DNA of 64,000 nucleotides from [Haemophilus] ducreyi (GTDB lineage Bacteria; Pseudomonadota; Gammaproteobacteria; Enterobacterales; Pasteurellaceae). A program made the translations under genes and the position numbers. Each line of letters begins with the position of its first letter. Within the stretch, counting starts at the first letter, position 1. Positions 18,635-30,032 of this stretch are shown here, one piece after another. The notes below the pieces were generated by a model, which had not been told where the DNA came from, did no database searches, and saw nothing but the letters and a program-made list of their open reading frames with translations. The stretch covers positions 124,001 through 188,000 of the forward strand of contig NZ_FOJC01000001.1 of the NCBI RefSeq assembly GCF_900109315.1, written 5' to 3'.

Positions 18635-19245
18635 TGATGAAATATGAGTTGGTGTTATTTGATGCGGATGAAACATTATTTTCTTTTAAAGCGTATATGG
18701 CGTTGAATATAATGTTAAAACGTTATGCCATCGATTTTAGTCAGGCTGATTATGATGCCTTTCAAGCGGTGAATAAACCACTCTGGATTGCCTATCAAAA
18801 TAATGAAATTACTGCAAAAGATATTCAAATGCGCCGTTTTGCAAAGTTATCGGCACAAACGGGTATTGATCCTTTAGTGCTTAATCAACAGTTAATGGCT
18901 GAAATGGCATTAATCAGTAAGCCTTTATCCGGTGTTATTGAGATGCTAAATGAATTATATGGCCAAGTGAAAATGGGCATAATTACCAACGGTTTTACTA
19001 AATTACAGCAAAAACGTTTACAAAATACCCATACAGCACATTTCTTTGAAATAGTGGTTGTTTCAGAACAAGTTGGAGTGGCTAAGCCTGATCGCCAGGT
19101 ATTTGATTATGCTTTTGAATTAATTGATGGATATGATCGTACCAAAGTACTGATGGTTGGTGATACATTAGCTTCTGATATTTTAGGCGGTCATAATGCC
19201 GGTTTTGATACTTGTTGGTTTAATCAAACACAACAACACAATTAA
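18634..19245 (+). CDS. yjjG: HAD pyrimidine nucleotidase YjjG, C-terminally truncated
   Basis: YjjG is a HAD phosphatase that hydrolyses dUMP, UMP, dTMP and non-canonical pyrimidine nucleotides. Motif I is LFDADETLFSF near residues 8-18, motif II IITNGF, then VGVAKPDRQVFDYA and the acidic MVGDTLASDILGG. The product is 203 residues, against about 225 in E. coli. After the TAA at 19243-19245 the same frame continues for 24 codons (TAIRPTYEISLISELVEIVK, then GNRL) and ends at a TGA overlapping the cysB ATG. The ancestral gene therefore ran to 19320. The catalytic core is intact, so residual activity is possible. Confidence 0.85.
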   Translation: MMKYELVLFDADETLFSFKAYMALNIMLKRYAIDFSQADYDAFQAVNKPLWIAYQNNEITAKDIQMRRFAKLSAQTGIDPLVLNQQLMAEMALISKPLSGVIEMLNELYGQVKMGIITNGFTKLQQKRLQNTHTAHFFEIVVVSEQVGVAKPDRQVFDYAFELIDGYDRTKVLMVGDTLASDILGGHNAGFDTCWFNQTQQHN

Positions 19246-19313
19246 ACCGCGATTCGCCCTACCTATGAGATTAGTTTAATTAGCGAGTTAGTTGAGATAG
19301 TAAAAGGAAATAG

Positions 19314-20300
<987 letters not shown>

Positions 20301-20945
20301 ATGAAATTTTGGCAAAAATTTAGCGTGTTATGTATGACAACGTTAGGGCTTAGTTCAACTGTTTTAGCAGAAGATTACAATATTAAATACAGCTCAAACT
20401 ATTTAATGCCTGCCTATGTACACTTCAAAAATGAGGAAGGTCAATATAGTATTCAAGCTAAGATTAACGTGCCATTATATAATATTACTTTTTCTGCCAA
20501 AGGCATTGAACATAATCAACAATTTCATATGTTAAGTTATCGTGATATGCGTAACGATAAAACGTATGCATTAGCAGAGATTGATTCAACGCAGATTAAA
20601 TATGGGAAAGCGAAAGGGCCGTTGGCGGAAGAAGCGCTCACTATGCCAACCTTTGATTTATTTACGTTAGCTTTTCAATTAAGTTATTACGATAAGTTAC
20701 CGGAAAATTTTCAAACAACGAATGGTAAAAAATTATATCCAACGCTGAATGTTAATTTGAAAAAAGATCAAAAACAGATCAAAATTAAAGGTCAAGTATA
20801 TCAAGAAATTACGTATAGCTTTATGACGAGCGATGATAAAATGGTGGTGGTAAAAAAATACGAAGGTGAGAAATTCCCTCGTTACATTTCTTACCACCGA
20901 GATGGCGATAAATATGAATTAACCTTTGATCGCTTTGTGAAGTAA
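20301..20945 (+). CDS. Periplasmic protein of unknown function (DUF3108-like)
   Basis: The 214-residue protein has a signal peptide (MKFWQKFSVLCMTTLGLSSTVLA, cleavage after VLA near residue 23). The mature part is rich in beta-strand-type segments: YNIKYSSNYLMPAYVHF, YSIQAKINVPLYNITFSAKG, and a C-terminal FPRYISYHRDGDKYELTFDRF. This pattern resembles DUF3108-type periplasmic proteins, but I cannot confirm the family. It starts immediately after the cysB stop, so it is cotranscribed with cysB, and is closed by a strong terminator. Confidence 0.65.
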   Translation: MKFWQKFSVLCMTTLGLSSTVLAEDYNIKYSSNYLMPAYVHFKNEEGQYSIQAKINVPLYNITFSAKGIEHNQQFHMLSYRDMRNDKTYALAEIDSTQIKYGKAKGPLAEEALTMPTFDLFTLAFQLSYYDKLPENFQTTNGKKLYPTLNVNLKKDQKQIKIKGQVYQEITYSFMTSDDKMVVVKKYEGEKFPRYISYHRDGDKYELTFDRFVK

Positions 20946-20955
20946 ATTAGGGAAG

Positions 20956-21003
20956 AAGCGGTCGAATTTGCACAATTTTTGGCAAATTCGACCGCTTTTT
21001 TAT
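20956..21003 (+). terminator. Terminator made of inverted uptake-sequence cores
   Basis: A perfect 16-bp stem begins AAGCGGTCGAATTTGC at 20956 and its complement ends at 20997. The loop is 10 nt and a T-rich tail follows. Both arms start with the uptake-sequence core. Confidence 0.9.
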
Positions 21004-21057
21004 TTTATTTATCGGGTTTGATGAATTTAAGTTTAGCGGATAGTAATCGCTTTGATC

Positions 21058-21087
21058 TATAATACCACTCACTGTATAAATGTGCAT
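21058..21087 (+). promoter_or_regulatory. uvrD promoter -10 and LexA-like box
   Basis: A consensus -10 TATAAT lies at 21058-21063. At 21072-21087 is CTGTATAAATGTGCAT, which matches the LexA consensus CTGTATATATATACAG at 12 of 16 positions, with the 3' CAG changed to CAT. It would sit at or just after the transcription start, a repressing position. E. coli uvrD is an SOS gene. No convincing -35 was found. Confidence 0.5.
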
Positions 21088-21108
21088 TGATTAGCGTATG
21101 AGGCAAGT

Positions 21109-23301
21109 ATGGATTTTTCTTTATTATTAGATGGGTTGAATGATAAACAACGGCAGGCAGTTTCAGCACCTTTAGGTAATTATTTAGTGCTTGCAGGGGC
21201 AGGCTCTGGCAAAACGCGGGTATTAACGCATAGAATTGCTTGGTTAATGAGTGTTGAACATATATCAGAAGCGAGTATTTTAGCGGTCACTTTTACCAAT
21301 AAAGCCGCAGCTGAAATGCGAAACCGTATTGAATATACCTTATCAATGAGTAGCCAACATCGTTTATTTGGTATGTGGGTGGGGACTTTCCATAGTATTG
21401 CACATAGGTTGCTTCGTTCGCATTATCTTGATACAAATTTGCCACAAGATTTTCAAATTATGGATACAGAAGATCAATTACGGTTACTAAAACGTTTATT
21501 GAAGTTACATAATTTTGATGAAAAATATTTCCCACCAAAGCAAGTCGCTTGGTATATCAATGCACAAAAAGATAAAGGAATGCGGGCAAAGGATATAAAT
21601 CACCATAACGATGCTAATGAGAAAAAGTTAATCCAAATTTATCAAATTTATCAAGAGGCTTGTGATCGTGCAGGTTTATTAGACTTTGCTGAATTATTAA
21701 TTCGTGCTTATGAATTATTTAAAAATAACCGAGTGATTTTAGAGCGTTATCAACACCGCTTTCAGCAAATTTTAATTGATGAATTTCAAGACACTAACCA
21801 TATTCAATATGATTTGATTCAGCTACTTGCGGGTAAAACCGGCAATGTGATGATTGTTGGTGATGATGATCAATCCATTTATGGCTGGCGAGGTGCACAA
21901 GTTGAAAATATTCAACGCTTTTTGCAAGATTATCGTCAAGCACAAACAATTCGTTTAGAGCAAAATTATCGTTCTACAGGCCATATTCTGGCATCAGCTA
22001 ATCAATTAATTGCCAACAATAATGACCGCTTAGGCAAAAATCTTTGGACAGATAAAGGCGACGGCGACCCCGTTGATATTTACTGTGCATTTAACGAATT
22101 AGATGAAGCGCGCTTTGTTGCATCGCAGATCAAGCAGTGGAAAGAAGAGCAAGGTAGCTTAAATGATTGTGCGATACTTTACCGTAGTAATAGTCAATCA
22201 CGCGTCATTGAAGAAGCCTTAATTCAGGCGAATATTCCTTATCGAATTTATGGCGGAATGCGTTTTTTTGAACGGCAAGAAATTAAAGATGCGTTAGCTT
22301 ATTTACGTTTGATCAGCAATCGTGATGATGATGCAGCATTTGAGAGAGTAATTAATACGCCGCCAAGAGGCATAGGCGATCGCACATTGGAAGGATTGCG
22401 TCAATTGACTCGTAGCCGGCAAGTAACGCTATGGCAAGCGGTTCAAATTGCTATTCAAGAACAACATCTCTCTGCGCGTGCTGTCTCCGCATTGTTGCGT
22501 TTTGTTGAACTGATTAATGCGCTTGAGCAAGAAACCACGCAAATGTCACTCTGTGAACAAACTGATTTTGTGATTAAAACATCAGGTTTATACGAGATGT
22601 ATAAACAAGAAAAAGGCGAAAAGGGCGAAGTGCGGATTGAAAACTTAGCAGAGCTTATCACTGCCACCAAAGAGTTTTGCAAGCCTGATGAGGCAATTGA
22701 GCTATCAGATCTGACCGCTTTCCTAACGCATGCATCACTAGAAGCGGGAGAAAATCAAGCATCACTGCACCAAGATTATGTTGAATTAATGACATTACAT
22801 GCAGCAAAAGGGCTAGAGTTTCCAAGAGTCTTTATAGTGGGAATGGAAGAAGGCCTTTTCCCTAGTGGCATCAGTTTTGATGAAGGTCGATTACCAGAAG
22901 AACGTCGTTTAGCTTATGTGGGTATCACGCGTGCTAAGCAAAAACTTACCATTAGTTATGCAGAATTACGCCGCTTATATGGCAAAGAAGAACGGCATAT
23001 CGCTTCCCGCTTTATTGCTGAGTTGCCTACTGAACACATTCGAGAAGTCCGTTTGCGCGGCAGTATCAATCGTGCTGCAAGTTTCGCGCAATCTGCCGCT
23101 CATTCATCAATAAAAACAACCGCTAATTGCTTAGCTGATAGTGAGTGGCAAATGGGGCAAAAAGTCAATCACGCTAAGTTTGGACAAGGCACGGTGATTA
23201 ATGTTGAAGGTAGTGGTGATGCGACACGGTTACAAATTGCTTTTGCTGGCAATGGAATTAAATGGTTGATCGCCAAGATGGCAAATTTAGTCAAGTTATA
23301 A
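21109..23301 (+). CDS. uvrD: DNA helicase II UvrD
   Basis: UvrD is a 3'-5' superfamily 1 helicase for nucleotide excision and mismatch repair. The 730-residue protein begins MDFSLLLDGLNDKQRQAV. Walker A is AGAGSGKT at residues 29-36, Walker B LIDEFQDTN, motif III DDDQSIYGWRGA, motif V TLHAAKGLEF and motif VI AYVGITRAKQ. A C-terminal Tudor-like domain (WQMGQKVNHAKFGQGTVINV) distinguishes UvrD from Rep. It stands alone behind the possible LexA box. Confidence 0.95.
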   Translation: MDFSLLLDGLNDKQRQAVSAPLGNYLVLAGAGSGKTRVLTHRIAWLMSVEHISEASILAVTFTNKAAAEMRNRIEYTLSMSSQHRLFGMWVGTFHSIAHRLLRSHYLDTNLPQDFQIMDTEDQLRLLKRLLKLHNFDEKYFPPKQVAWYINAQKDKGMRAKDINHHNDANEKKLIQIYQIYQEACDRAGLLDFAELLIRAYELFKNNRVILERYQHRFQQILIDEFQDTNHIQYDLIQLLAGKTGNVMIVGDDDQSIYGWRGAQVENIQRFLQDYRQAQTIRLEQNYRSTGHILASANQLIANNNDRLGKNLWTDKGDGDPVDIYCAFNELDEARFVASQIKQWKEEQGSLNDCAILYRSNSQSRVIEEALIQANIPYRIYGGMRFFERQEIKDALAYLRLISNRDDDAAFERVINTPPRGIGDRTLEGLRQLTRSRQVTLWQAVQIAIQEQHLSARAVSALLRFVELINALEQETTQMSLCEQTDFVIKTSGLYEMYKQEKGEKGEVRIENLAELITATKEFCKPDEAIELSDLTAFLTHASLEAGENQASLHQDYVELMTLHAAKGLEFPRVFIVGMEEGLFPSGISFDEGRLPEERRLAYVGITRAKQKLTISYAELRRLYGKEERHIASRFIAELPTEHIREVRLRGSINRAASFAQSAAHSSIKTTANCLADSEWQMGQKVNHAKFGQGTVINVEGSGDATRLQIAFAGNGIKWLIAKMANLVKL

Positions 23302-23361
23302 CCTTATTACTAGCTAATTTATTCAACCGCTGAGTGCGTATCAGTAAATTAAAAGGCTTTG

Positions 23362-23400
23362 TGTAAATAATTATTGAAAATTTTTGCATATTTATGCAAA
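23362..23400 (+). promoter_or_regulatory. Tandem ArgR operator before argH
   Basis: Two 18-bp ARG boxes (23362-23379 and 23383-23400) each match 8 of 10 fixed positions of the TGAAT-wwww-ATTCA consensus. They are separated by exactly 3 bp, the spacing used by the ArgR hexamer. They overlap a plausible -35 TTGAAA (23374-23379) and -10 CAAAAT (23397-23402). Arginine-dependent repression of argH is expected. Confidence 0.8.
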
Positions 23401-23461
23401 ATGATGCGTATGTAGAGGTAAACATAGCTTTTAATGTTAGCAGACAGAAAAGGAACATAAT

Positions 23462-24838
23462 ATGGCACTTTGGGGTGGGCGTTTTCAGCAAGAAGCAGAT
23501 GCAAAATTTAAATTTTTCAATGATTCATTACGTTTCGACTATCGTTTAGCGTTACAAGATATTGATGGCTCAATTGGTTGGGCAAAGGCCATTACGGCGG
23601 TTGGCATTTTAACTGAAGCAGAATGTGCCAAATTAGTGGATGCCTTAAAAACATTACGCGCGGAAATTGAACCTAATATTGCAATTATTTTACGTGATGC
23701 AGCTGAAGACATTCATAGTTGGGTAGAATCTAAATTAATTGAAAAAGTCGGTGATCTAGGTAAGAAATTACATACTGGCAGAAGCCGAAATGATCAAGTG
23801 GCATTAGATATGAAAATGTGGTGTAAAGTACAAGTAATCGTTTTACAGCAATGTATCCGTAACTTACAGCACAAATTAGTGGCAACGGCTGAAGATAATC
23901 AACAAACAATAATGCCCGGTTATACCCATTTACAACGAGCACAGCCGATTAGTTTTGCACATTGGTGTATGGCGTACTATGAGATGTTAGAACGTGATTA
24001 CACCCGCTTAACAGATGCTTATCAGCGTATGCATACCTGTCCATTAGGTTGTGGTGCATTGGCGGGAAGTGCTTATCCTATTGATCGGGATCAGTTAGCA
24101 CAAGATCTTCATTTTGAGATCGCTACCCGTAATAGCTTGGATTCAGTGTCAGATCGTGATCACCTGCTAGAGTTACTTGCCAGTGCATCAATCAGTATGG
24201 TGCATTTGTCACGTTTTGCAGAAGATTTGATTTTCTTTAATAGTGGCGAATCTGCTTTTTTAGAATTATCTGATCGTGTTACGTCCGGTTCTTCTTTAAT
24301 GCCACAAAAGAAAAACCCAGATGCTTGCGAATTAATTAGAGGCAAATCAGGGCGCGTATTTGGGGCATTGTCTGGCTTATTAACCACACTAAAAGGCTTG
24401 CCTTTAGCCTATAATAAAGATATGCAAGAAGATAAAGAAGGGATTTTTGATGCGGTCGAAACTTGGCAGGCCTGTTTAGAGATGGCTACTTTAGTTTTAG
24501 AAGATACTAATGTTAATGTTGTGCGCACGAGTGAGGCTGCCCAACAGGGCTATTCTAATGCAACGGAATTAGCGGATTATTTAGTGGCTAAGGGTATTCC
24601 ATTTCGTGAAGCGCATCATATTGTTGGTGAAACAGTTGTTTATGCAATTCAACAACGTAAACCCTTGGAAGCATTATCTGTAACAGAATTTAAACAATTT
24701 CATTCAGTTATTGATCAAGAGGTTTATGCCATTTTTTCTTTACATTCTTGTTTGGCAAAACGCAGTGCTAAAGGCGGTGTTAACCCAAACCGTGTGAAAG
24801 AAGCTATTGAAGTAGCGAAGCAACATTTAGCAAGTTAA
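23462..24838 (+). CDS. argH: Argininosuccinate lyase
   Basis: ArgH cleaves argininosuccinate into arginine and fumarate, the last step of arginine synthesis. The 458-residue protein starts [20 protein letters not shown]. It has [17 protein letters not shown], the catalytic-His region [11 protein letters not shown], and the superfamily signature [19 protein letters not shown] precedes the ATG. It is a single gene, with no argG next to it, behind a tandem ArgR operator. Confidence 0.96.
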   Translation: MALWGGRFQQEADAKFKFFNDSLRFDYRLALQDIDGSIGWAKAITAVGILTEAECAKLVDALKTLRAEIEPNIAIILRDAAEDIHSWVESKLIEKVGDLGKKLHTGRSRNDQVALDMKMWCKVQVIVLQQCIRNLQHKLVATAEDNQQTIMPGYTHLQRAQPISFAHWCMAYYEMLERDYTRLTDAYQRMHTCPLGCGALAGSAYPIDRDQLAQDLHFEIATRNSLDSVSDRDHLLELLASASISMVHLSRFAEDLIFFNSGESAFLELSDRVTSGSSLMPQKKNPDACELIRGKSGRVFGALSGLLTTLKGLPLAYNKDMQEDKEGIFDAVETWQACLEMATLVLEDTNVNVVRTSEAAQQGYSNATELADYLVAKGIPFREAHHIVGETVVYAIQQRKPLEALSVTEFKQFHSVIDQEVYAIFSLHSCLAKRSAKGGVNPNRVKEAIEVAKQHLAS

Positions 24839-24852
24839 TCATTACATAAATA

Positions 24853-24893
24853 AGCGGTTGAATGATGTAAAATTATGCTTTAATTCAACCGCT
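24853..24893. terminator. Convergent terminator between argH and the sulP remnant
   Basis: Stem AGCGGTTGAAT at 24853-24863 and ATTCAACCGCT at 24883-24893, with a 19-nt loop. It is built on uptake-sequence-like AAGCGGT cores and followed by ATTTAATTT. Confidence 0.7.
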
Positions 24894-24909
24894 ATTTAAT
24901 TTACCTATC

Positions 24910-26270
24910 TTAGATCCGGCGACTGTGTTCGACTGTAATATGGCTAGCGTGCCCGATTTCCTGATTATTGTAATCTGATTTAAAACCTTTTAAATAAACC
25001 CGAATGTTATTTTCTCTTGAGGTAATGTTGACAAAGTCTTCAATTAATTCTAAAACATCTGAAGCAATATAAGTGGTTTGTGTGGCATCAATAATTACTT
25101 TGGCATTGGGATGAATATTTTTTAACGTTTTTTTGATGGCGGCTTTATTTAGAAAAGACACTTCTTCAGCTAATCTTATTTTTATATAGTTGGCATTGGC
25201 TAATTCTTCTCGGCTCAAATAATAGGCACGTTTCATATTGCCTTGTAGAATAAATAAAATACTGATGATTAAGCCTAAGCCAACTCCTTTTAATAAATCC
25301 AGCGCAACCACTGCGATAGCGGTCGTTAGAAAAGGGATAAATTGATAAAGTCCTTTTTGCCAAAAATGCTGAAAAACAGCCGGTCGTGTTAATTTATAAC
25401 CAACTAAAATAAGTACCGCAGCTAAGGTTGCTAATGGAATTTGATTAAGCATAGTCGGAATAGTCAGTACACAAACTAACAATAACAGCCCGTGCAATAT
25501 ACTTGATATTTTATGGGTTGTGCCCGCATTTGCGTTTGCAGAAGATCAAACAATCACAGCAGTAATCGGTAATCCACCCATTAATGCTGAAACTAGATTA
25601 CCTATACCTTGCGCTTTTAATTCTTGGTTGGTATCTGTAATGCGACGCTTGCTATCTATGCGATCGGCGGCTTCAATCGACAGTAATGTTTCAATTGAAG
25701 CGACTATTGCCATCGTTATGCCTGTGCTCCAAACTATCGAATAATGAAAACCCGCCCAATCAGGAAAATAGAGCAAGTCGCCGATTTCCGCCCAACTGTG
25801 TGCGATAGGCAGTTGCACCAGTTGACTTTCAGGTATGGCTAAAGGTGTACCGGCAAACAACTTATTCAAACCGATACTCATGATTACGGCGATCAAGGCG
25901 GACGGCAACATTTTTATGCTTTTTAATGTTGCAGAGCGCTCCCAACCAAGCATCATGAGTAACGACAATAAAGAAATAATTAATGAACCTAAATGGATAT
26001 TGATAAAACTTAACGATAATTCATTAAATAAATGTTTATTACCAAAAGCATAAGGCAATTGAGAAGTAATAATTAAAATACCAATACCGGCTAACATTCC
26101 TTCAATCACTGCAATCGGAATATAATTAGTAATGCTTCCAGCCCGCAACGACCCTAGTATGATTTGAATGACCGCGCAGATGATGCCCGCACATAAAAAT
26201 AATTCAAAACGACCACTCCAGAAGCAAAGTTCTGTTTAAATAAGCGACAACTATTTTTATCGAGAATCAT
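24910..26270 (-). pseudogene. SulP family anion transporter, inactivated
   Basis: The reading is of a SulP-type inner-membrane anion carrier (several helices plus a C-terminal STAS domain, KVIIDATQTTYIASDVLELI). Two lesions are visible. First, a TGA at 25546-25548 falls inside GGLPITAVIV-stop-SSANANAGTTHKI, where relatives read VIVRSSAN, consistent with CGA to TGA. The frame is open on both sides. Second, the 5' end has a deletion: from ATG 26270 the start MILDKNSCRLFKQNFASGVVV looks native. It then jumps to another frame that resumes at SGRFELFLCAGIICAVIQI. About 60 residues, including the usual first helices and SGPAAG segment, are missing. The gene cannot make a normal transporter. Confidence 0.88.
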
Positions 26271-26536
26271 ATTAGAAACCATTTGTGTTGATCAATCCCT
26301 TAACACACAATCAATGTGTTATACCAATAATCAAATATTTTAATCACTTTGTCGTGATAAACTTTGGCTTATATCAGAGATTTTAAAGTTTCTGAGCCTA
26401 TTTGCAAAAAGTTTCATAAATTTAAGCGCTTATTCTAAAAAAATTGTATGAATTTGCTTGTTACGATTGCAAAACAGGCGTTACATCTTTAAACTCCTTA
26501 CTAATTTTGTGTCACTTTTTAATGAAGAGCTTAGTT

Positions 26537-27493
26537 ATGACTGAATCAATTAATCCAAAGCAAGAAAATCAAGCCAAACATTCGTTAGGTCACAAATTAA
26601 AACAAGCCCGTGAAGCACTAAACTTAACTATTGAAGATGTTGCAAAAAAGACGAATTTAAAAAAATCACATATCGAAGCATTAGAAAACGATATTTTTAT
26701 TTTACAGAATGTTGCGCCAACTTTTGTGCGTGGTTATGTACGTAACTACTTACGTTTCTTACGTTTGCCAAAGGAATGGGGTGATAATGTTAATTATGGT
26801 GAAGTGATTTTACCTAAAGAAGTGAGCAATATGGCTTCAGCTACAACCACAGAGCATAAATCACAAACAAAATGGGTAAAATCAATTACGGTATTAATTT
26901 TACTTGCGGCAATTAGTATGACATTACTTTGGTGGTGGCAAGATTATCAACAAGAACAAAAAAGTAGAGAACAATTTGTTAATAATGTTACCCAAGAAGA
27001 GCCTAGTGCCTTGCTAACAGCGTTAGTAGAACCTGAACAGCCGTCAACGCTTGAGGCAAACATAGCAGAACAATCGCAATCTTCTGTCAAGACCGAATTG
27101 CATTCATCACCACCGAGTACGACTCTTGGCACAATAGAAGCCTTGGATGAACCGGTTAATATTTTACAGCAAATTAATCCAGAAGTTGCGGCAGCAGACG
27201 CGATTAAACCATCATTGCCTGATACTCAAGAGGTTGCAACGAGCAATGACGAATTGCGTATTGAAATTACAGGCAAAGAAAGTTGGATCGCCGTTAAGGT
27301 TCCGAACAGTAAAAAAAGCCTAGTAGAAAAACTGTATGCAAATGGTGAAGTATTAACGTTTAATGGCAACGAACAATATCACCTCACTATCGGCGCGCCA
27401 GCAAATGTAAAAATTTATTATAAAGGCGAGCCCGTACTCCTTAAAATTGATGGGCGAGTCGCGCGAATTAAATTACCTCTAGTACAACAGTAA
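26537..27493 (+). CDS. rodZ: Cytoskeletal protein RodZ
   Basis: RodZ links MreB to the membrane and maintains rod shape. The 318-residue protein has an N-terminal Cro/C1-type helix-turn-helix ([20 protein letters not shown] to about residue 75), a single membrane helix near [18 protein letters not shown] (about residues 118-135), a long acidic, Ser/Pro-rich periplasmic linker and a C-terminal DUF4115 domain. The start at 26537 has GAAGAG at good spacing. An in-frame extension to 26444 is not family-like. It heads the conserved rodZ-ispG-hisS-yfgM order. Confidence 0.92.
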   Translation: MTESINPKQENQAKHSLGHKLKQAREALNLTIEDVAKKTNLKKSHIEALENDIFILQNVAPTFVRGYVRNYLRFLRLPKEWGDNVNYGEVILPKEVSNMASATTTEHKSQTKWVKSITVLILLAAISMTLLWWWQDYQQEQKSREQFVNNVTQEEPSALLTALVEPEQPSTLEANIAEQSQSSVKTELHSSPPSTTLGTIEALDEPVNILQQINPEVAAADAIKPSLPDTQEVATSNDELRIEITGKESWIAVKVPNSKKSLVEKLYANGEVLTFNGNEQYHLTIGAPANVKIYYKGEPVLLKIDGRVARIKLPLVQQ

Positions 27494-27500
27494 CGAGAAA

Positions 27501-28610
27501 ATGTTAAAAGAAGTTCCTATTAAACGTCGTCAATCGACAAAAATTTATGTTGGTAATGTGCCTGTGGGAGGCGATGCACCAATTGCAGTCCAATCTATGA
27601 CGAATACTCGTACTACAGATATTGAAGCGACTATTGCTCAAATTAAAGCGCTTGAGCGAGTGGGCGCCGATATTGTACGGGTATCTGTGCCAACAATGGA
27701 TGCAGCAGAAGCGTTTAAAGTGATCAAACAACAGGTAAATGTGCCATTAGTGGCAGATATTCATTTTGACTATCGAATTGCATTAAAAGTGGCTGAATAT
27801 GGCGTGGATTGTTTACGTATTAATCCAGGAAATATTGGTAATGAAGAACGTATCCGAGCCGTAGTGGATTGTGCCAAAGATAAGAATATCCCCATTCGTA
27901 TAGGCGTAAATGCGGGATCATTAGAACGCGATTTGCAAGAAAAGTATGGTGAGCCAACACCACAAGCCTTATTAGAATCAGCACTTCGACATGTAGAGAT
28001 TTTGGATCGTTTTAATTTTGATCAATTTAAAGTAAGTGTTAAAGCATCGGATGTCTTTTTAGCGGTCGAATCTTACCGTTTACTTGCCAAAGCGATTAAA
28101 CAACCCATTCATCTAGGCATTACGGAAGCTGGAGGGGCACGTGCAGGATCAGTTAAATCCGCTATCGGGCTAGGCTTATTATTATCCGAAGGGATCGGCG
28201 ATACGTTACGAGTTTCATTGGCGGCGGATCCTGTTGATGAGGTTAAAGTCGGCTTTGATATTCTTAAATCGTTGCGTATTCGTTCACGTGGTATTAATTT
28301 TGTTGCCTGTCCAACGTGTTCTCGGCAAGAAATTGATGTGATTGCAACCGTAAATGCATTGGAACAGCGTCTTGAAGATATTTTAACTCCGATGGATGTA
28401 TCCATTATTGGTTGTGTCGTAAATGGACCAGGTGAAGCATTAGTGTCTGATTTAGGGGTAACGGGATCGAATAAAATGAGTGGTTTTTATTTAGATGGCG
28501 TTCGTCAAAAAGAGCGGTTTGATAATGATAAGCTCATTGACCAGTTAGAAGCTAAAATTCGTGCTAAAGTGGCACAACAGCATCATCGTATTGCAATAGA
28601 GCAAATTTAA
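27501..28610 (+). CDS. ispG: 4-hydroxy-3-methylbut-2-enyl diphosphate synthase
   Basis: IspG (GcpE) makes HMBPP from MEcPP in the non-mevalonate isoprenoid pathway. The 369-residue protein shows the TIM-barrel start [30 protein letters not shown], and the 4Fe-4S ligands in ACPTCSR and [12 protein letters not shown]. It lies 7 bp after rodZ in the conserved order. Confidence 0.96.
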   Translation: MLKEVPIKRRQSTKIYVGNVPVGGDAPIAVQSMTNTRTTDIEATIAQIKALERVGADIVRVSVPTMDAAEAFKVIKQQVNVPLVADIHFDYRIALKVAEYGVDCLRINPGNIGNEERIRAVVDCAKDKNIPIRIGVNAGSLERDLQEKYGEPTPQALLESALRHVEILDRFNFDQFKVSVKASDVFLAVESYRLLAKAIKQPIHLGITEAGGARAGSVKSAIGLGLLLSEGIGDTLRVSLAADPVDEVKVGFDILKSLRIRSRGINFVACPTCSRQEIDVIATVNALEQRLEDILTPMDVSIIGCVVNGPGEALVSDLGVTGSNKMSGFYLDGVRQKERFDNDKLIDQLEAKIRAKVAQQHHRIAIEQI

Positions 28611-28620
28611 ATTTAGTAGT

Positions 28621-28699
28621 ACGGAATATATTTATTTAATAACATGCAATTTTAAGGCAAAATCGCCCGCTTGCATGTTATTAAATAAATATATTCCGT
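28621..28699. repeat. Perfect 29-bp inverted repeat between ispG and hisS
   Basis: The arm at 28621-28649 (starting ACGGAATATATTTATTTAAT) and its exact reverse complement at 28671-28699 enclose a 21-nt loop, which itself can pair GGC with GCC. No T-run follows. The hairpin fills most of the 114-bp gap before hisS. Possible roles: RNase III processing site, transcript-end protection or a mobile-repeat remnant. Confidence 0.85.
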
Positions 28700-28724
28700 T
28701 GTTTGTATAAAAAAGGAAAGATCA

Positions 28725-29996
28725 GTGGCAAAAACAATTCAAGCAATTCGTGGTATGAACGATTGTGCAACAACAGAAAGCCCATTATGGCAATGGGTAG
28801 AAAGCAACGTCCGCAATGTATTGGCTAGTTATGGTTATTCTGAAGTGCGTATGCCAATTGTCGAAAGTACCCCGCTTTTTGCTCGAGCCATCGGCGAAGT
28901 GACGGATGTTGTTTCAAAAGAAATGTATACTTTTTGGGATAATGATGAACAACTGACACTCCGGCCTGAAGGTACAGCCGGTTGCGTGCGTGCAGCGATT
29001 CAGCATGGTTGGATTTATAATAATGAACAACGTTTATGGTATATGGGACCAATGTTCCGCCATGAACGACCTCAAAAAGGTCGTTATCGTCAATTTCACC
29101 AAGCAGGCGTAGAAGTTTTTGGTATTGCTAATCCAGAAATTGATGTAGAATTAATTCTCTTAACTGCCCGCTTATGGCAAGCATTAGGCATTGAACAACA
29201 CCTTTCTTTGCAATTAAACTCCATTGGTTCTTTAGCTGCTCGTGCTAATTATCGTACAGCATTAGTAGATTTTTTAGCAAATCATACCGCGTTAATGAAT
29301 GATGAAGAAAAAGAACGTTTAGTTAAAAATCCATTAAGAATTTTAGACACTAAAAACCAAGCTTTGCAAGCAGTGTTAAATGATGCGCCTAAGTTATTAG
29401 ATTATTTAGACGAAGAAAGTCGTCAGCATTTTGCACAATTATGTCAGTTGCTAGATGCAATGGGGATTCGTTATGAAGTCAACCCAAAATTAGTACGCGG
29501 TTTAGATTATTATAATAAAACAGTATTTGAATGGGTTACCTCTGCCTTAGGTTCGCAAGGTACCGTTTGTGGTGGTGGGCGTTATGATGGCTTAGTTGAA
29601 CAACTTGGCGGATATGCAACCCAAGGCGTTGGTTTTGCAATAGGATTAGAACGCTTAGTATTACTCGTTCAAGAAGTAAATAAAACGATGAGCTTGCCAA
29701 AAGCGGTTGATATTTATCTTGTTTATGCTGGCGATAATACAACGTTAAAGGCATTTCAAATTGCTGAGCAAATTCGTAATGCATTACCGCAATTACGCGT
29801 GATGACACATTGTTCAGGCGGTAATTTTAAGAAACAGTTTAAACGTGCAGACAAAGTCGAAGCTAAAATCGCATTGGTTATTGGTGAAAGTGAGCTCGCT
29901 ACGCAAACAATAGTGCTAAAAGAGTTACAAAACAGTAGCGAACAGATCAGCATCGATCAAGCCGATTTACTTGCAGAATTATCAAAACGTTTTTAA
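28725..29996 (+). CDS. hisS: Histidyl-tRNA synthetase
   Basis: The 423-residue class II synthetase starts with GTG, preceded by AAGGAAAG. The N terminus (V/M)[13 protein letters not shown] is typical. Motif 2 is in [17 protein letters not shown], the histidine-specific motifs are [12 protein letters not shown] and [13 protein letters not shown], and motif 3 is [13 protein letters not shown]-terminal anticodon-binding domain follows. It is separated from ispG by a long hairpin and followed by yfgM. Confidence 0.96.
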   Translation: MAKTIQAIRGMNDCATTESPLWQWVESNVRNVLASYGYSEVRMPIVESTPLFARAIGEVTDVVSKEMYTFWDNDEQLTLRPEGTAGCVRAAIQHGWIYNNEQRLWYMGPMFRHERPQKGRYRQFHQAGVEVFGIANPEIDVELILLTARLWQALGIEQHLSLQLNSIGSLAARANYRTALVDFLANHTALMNDEEKERLVKNPLRILDTKNQALQAVLNDAPKLLDYLDEESRQHFAQLCQLLDAMGIRYEVNPKLVRGLDYYNKTVFEWVTSALGSQGTVCGGGRYDGLVEQLGGYATQGVGFAIGLERLVLLVQEVNKTMSLPKAVDIYLVYAGDNTTLKAFQIAEQIRNALPQLRVMTHCSGGNFKKQFKRADKVEAKIALVIGESELATQTIVLKELQNSSEQISIDQADLLAELSKRF

Positions 29997-30032
29997 GCGA
30001 TACAGCATTAAAACTACAACAAAGGAGATTGT

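Noticed and set aside
26302-26320. Short inverted repeat AACACA/TGTGTT upstream of rodZ
   Set aside because: Six base pairs in an A/T-rich gap is within chance expectation.
26444-26536. Extended N terminus of RodZ
   Set aside because: The extra 31 residues are not family-like and the internal ATG at 26537 has the better ribosome site.
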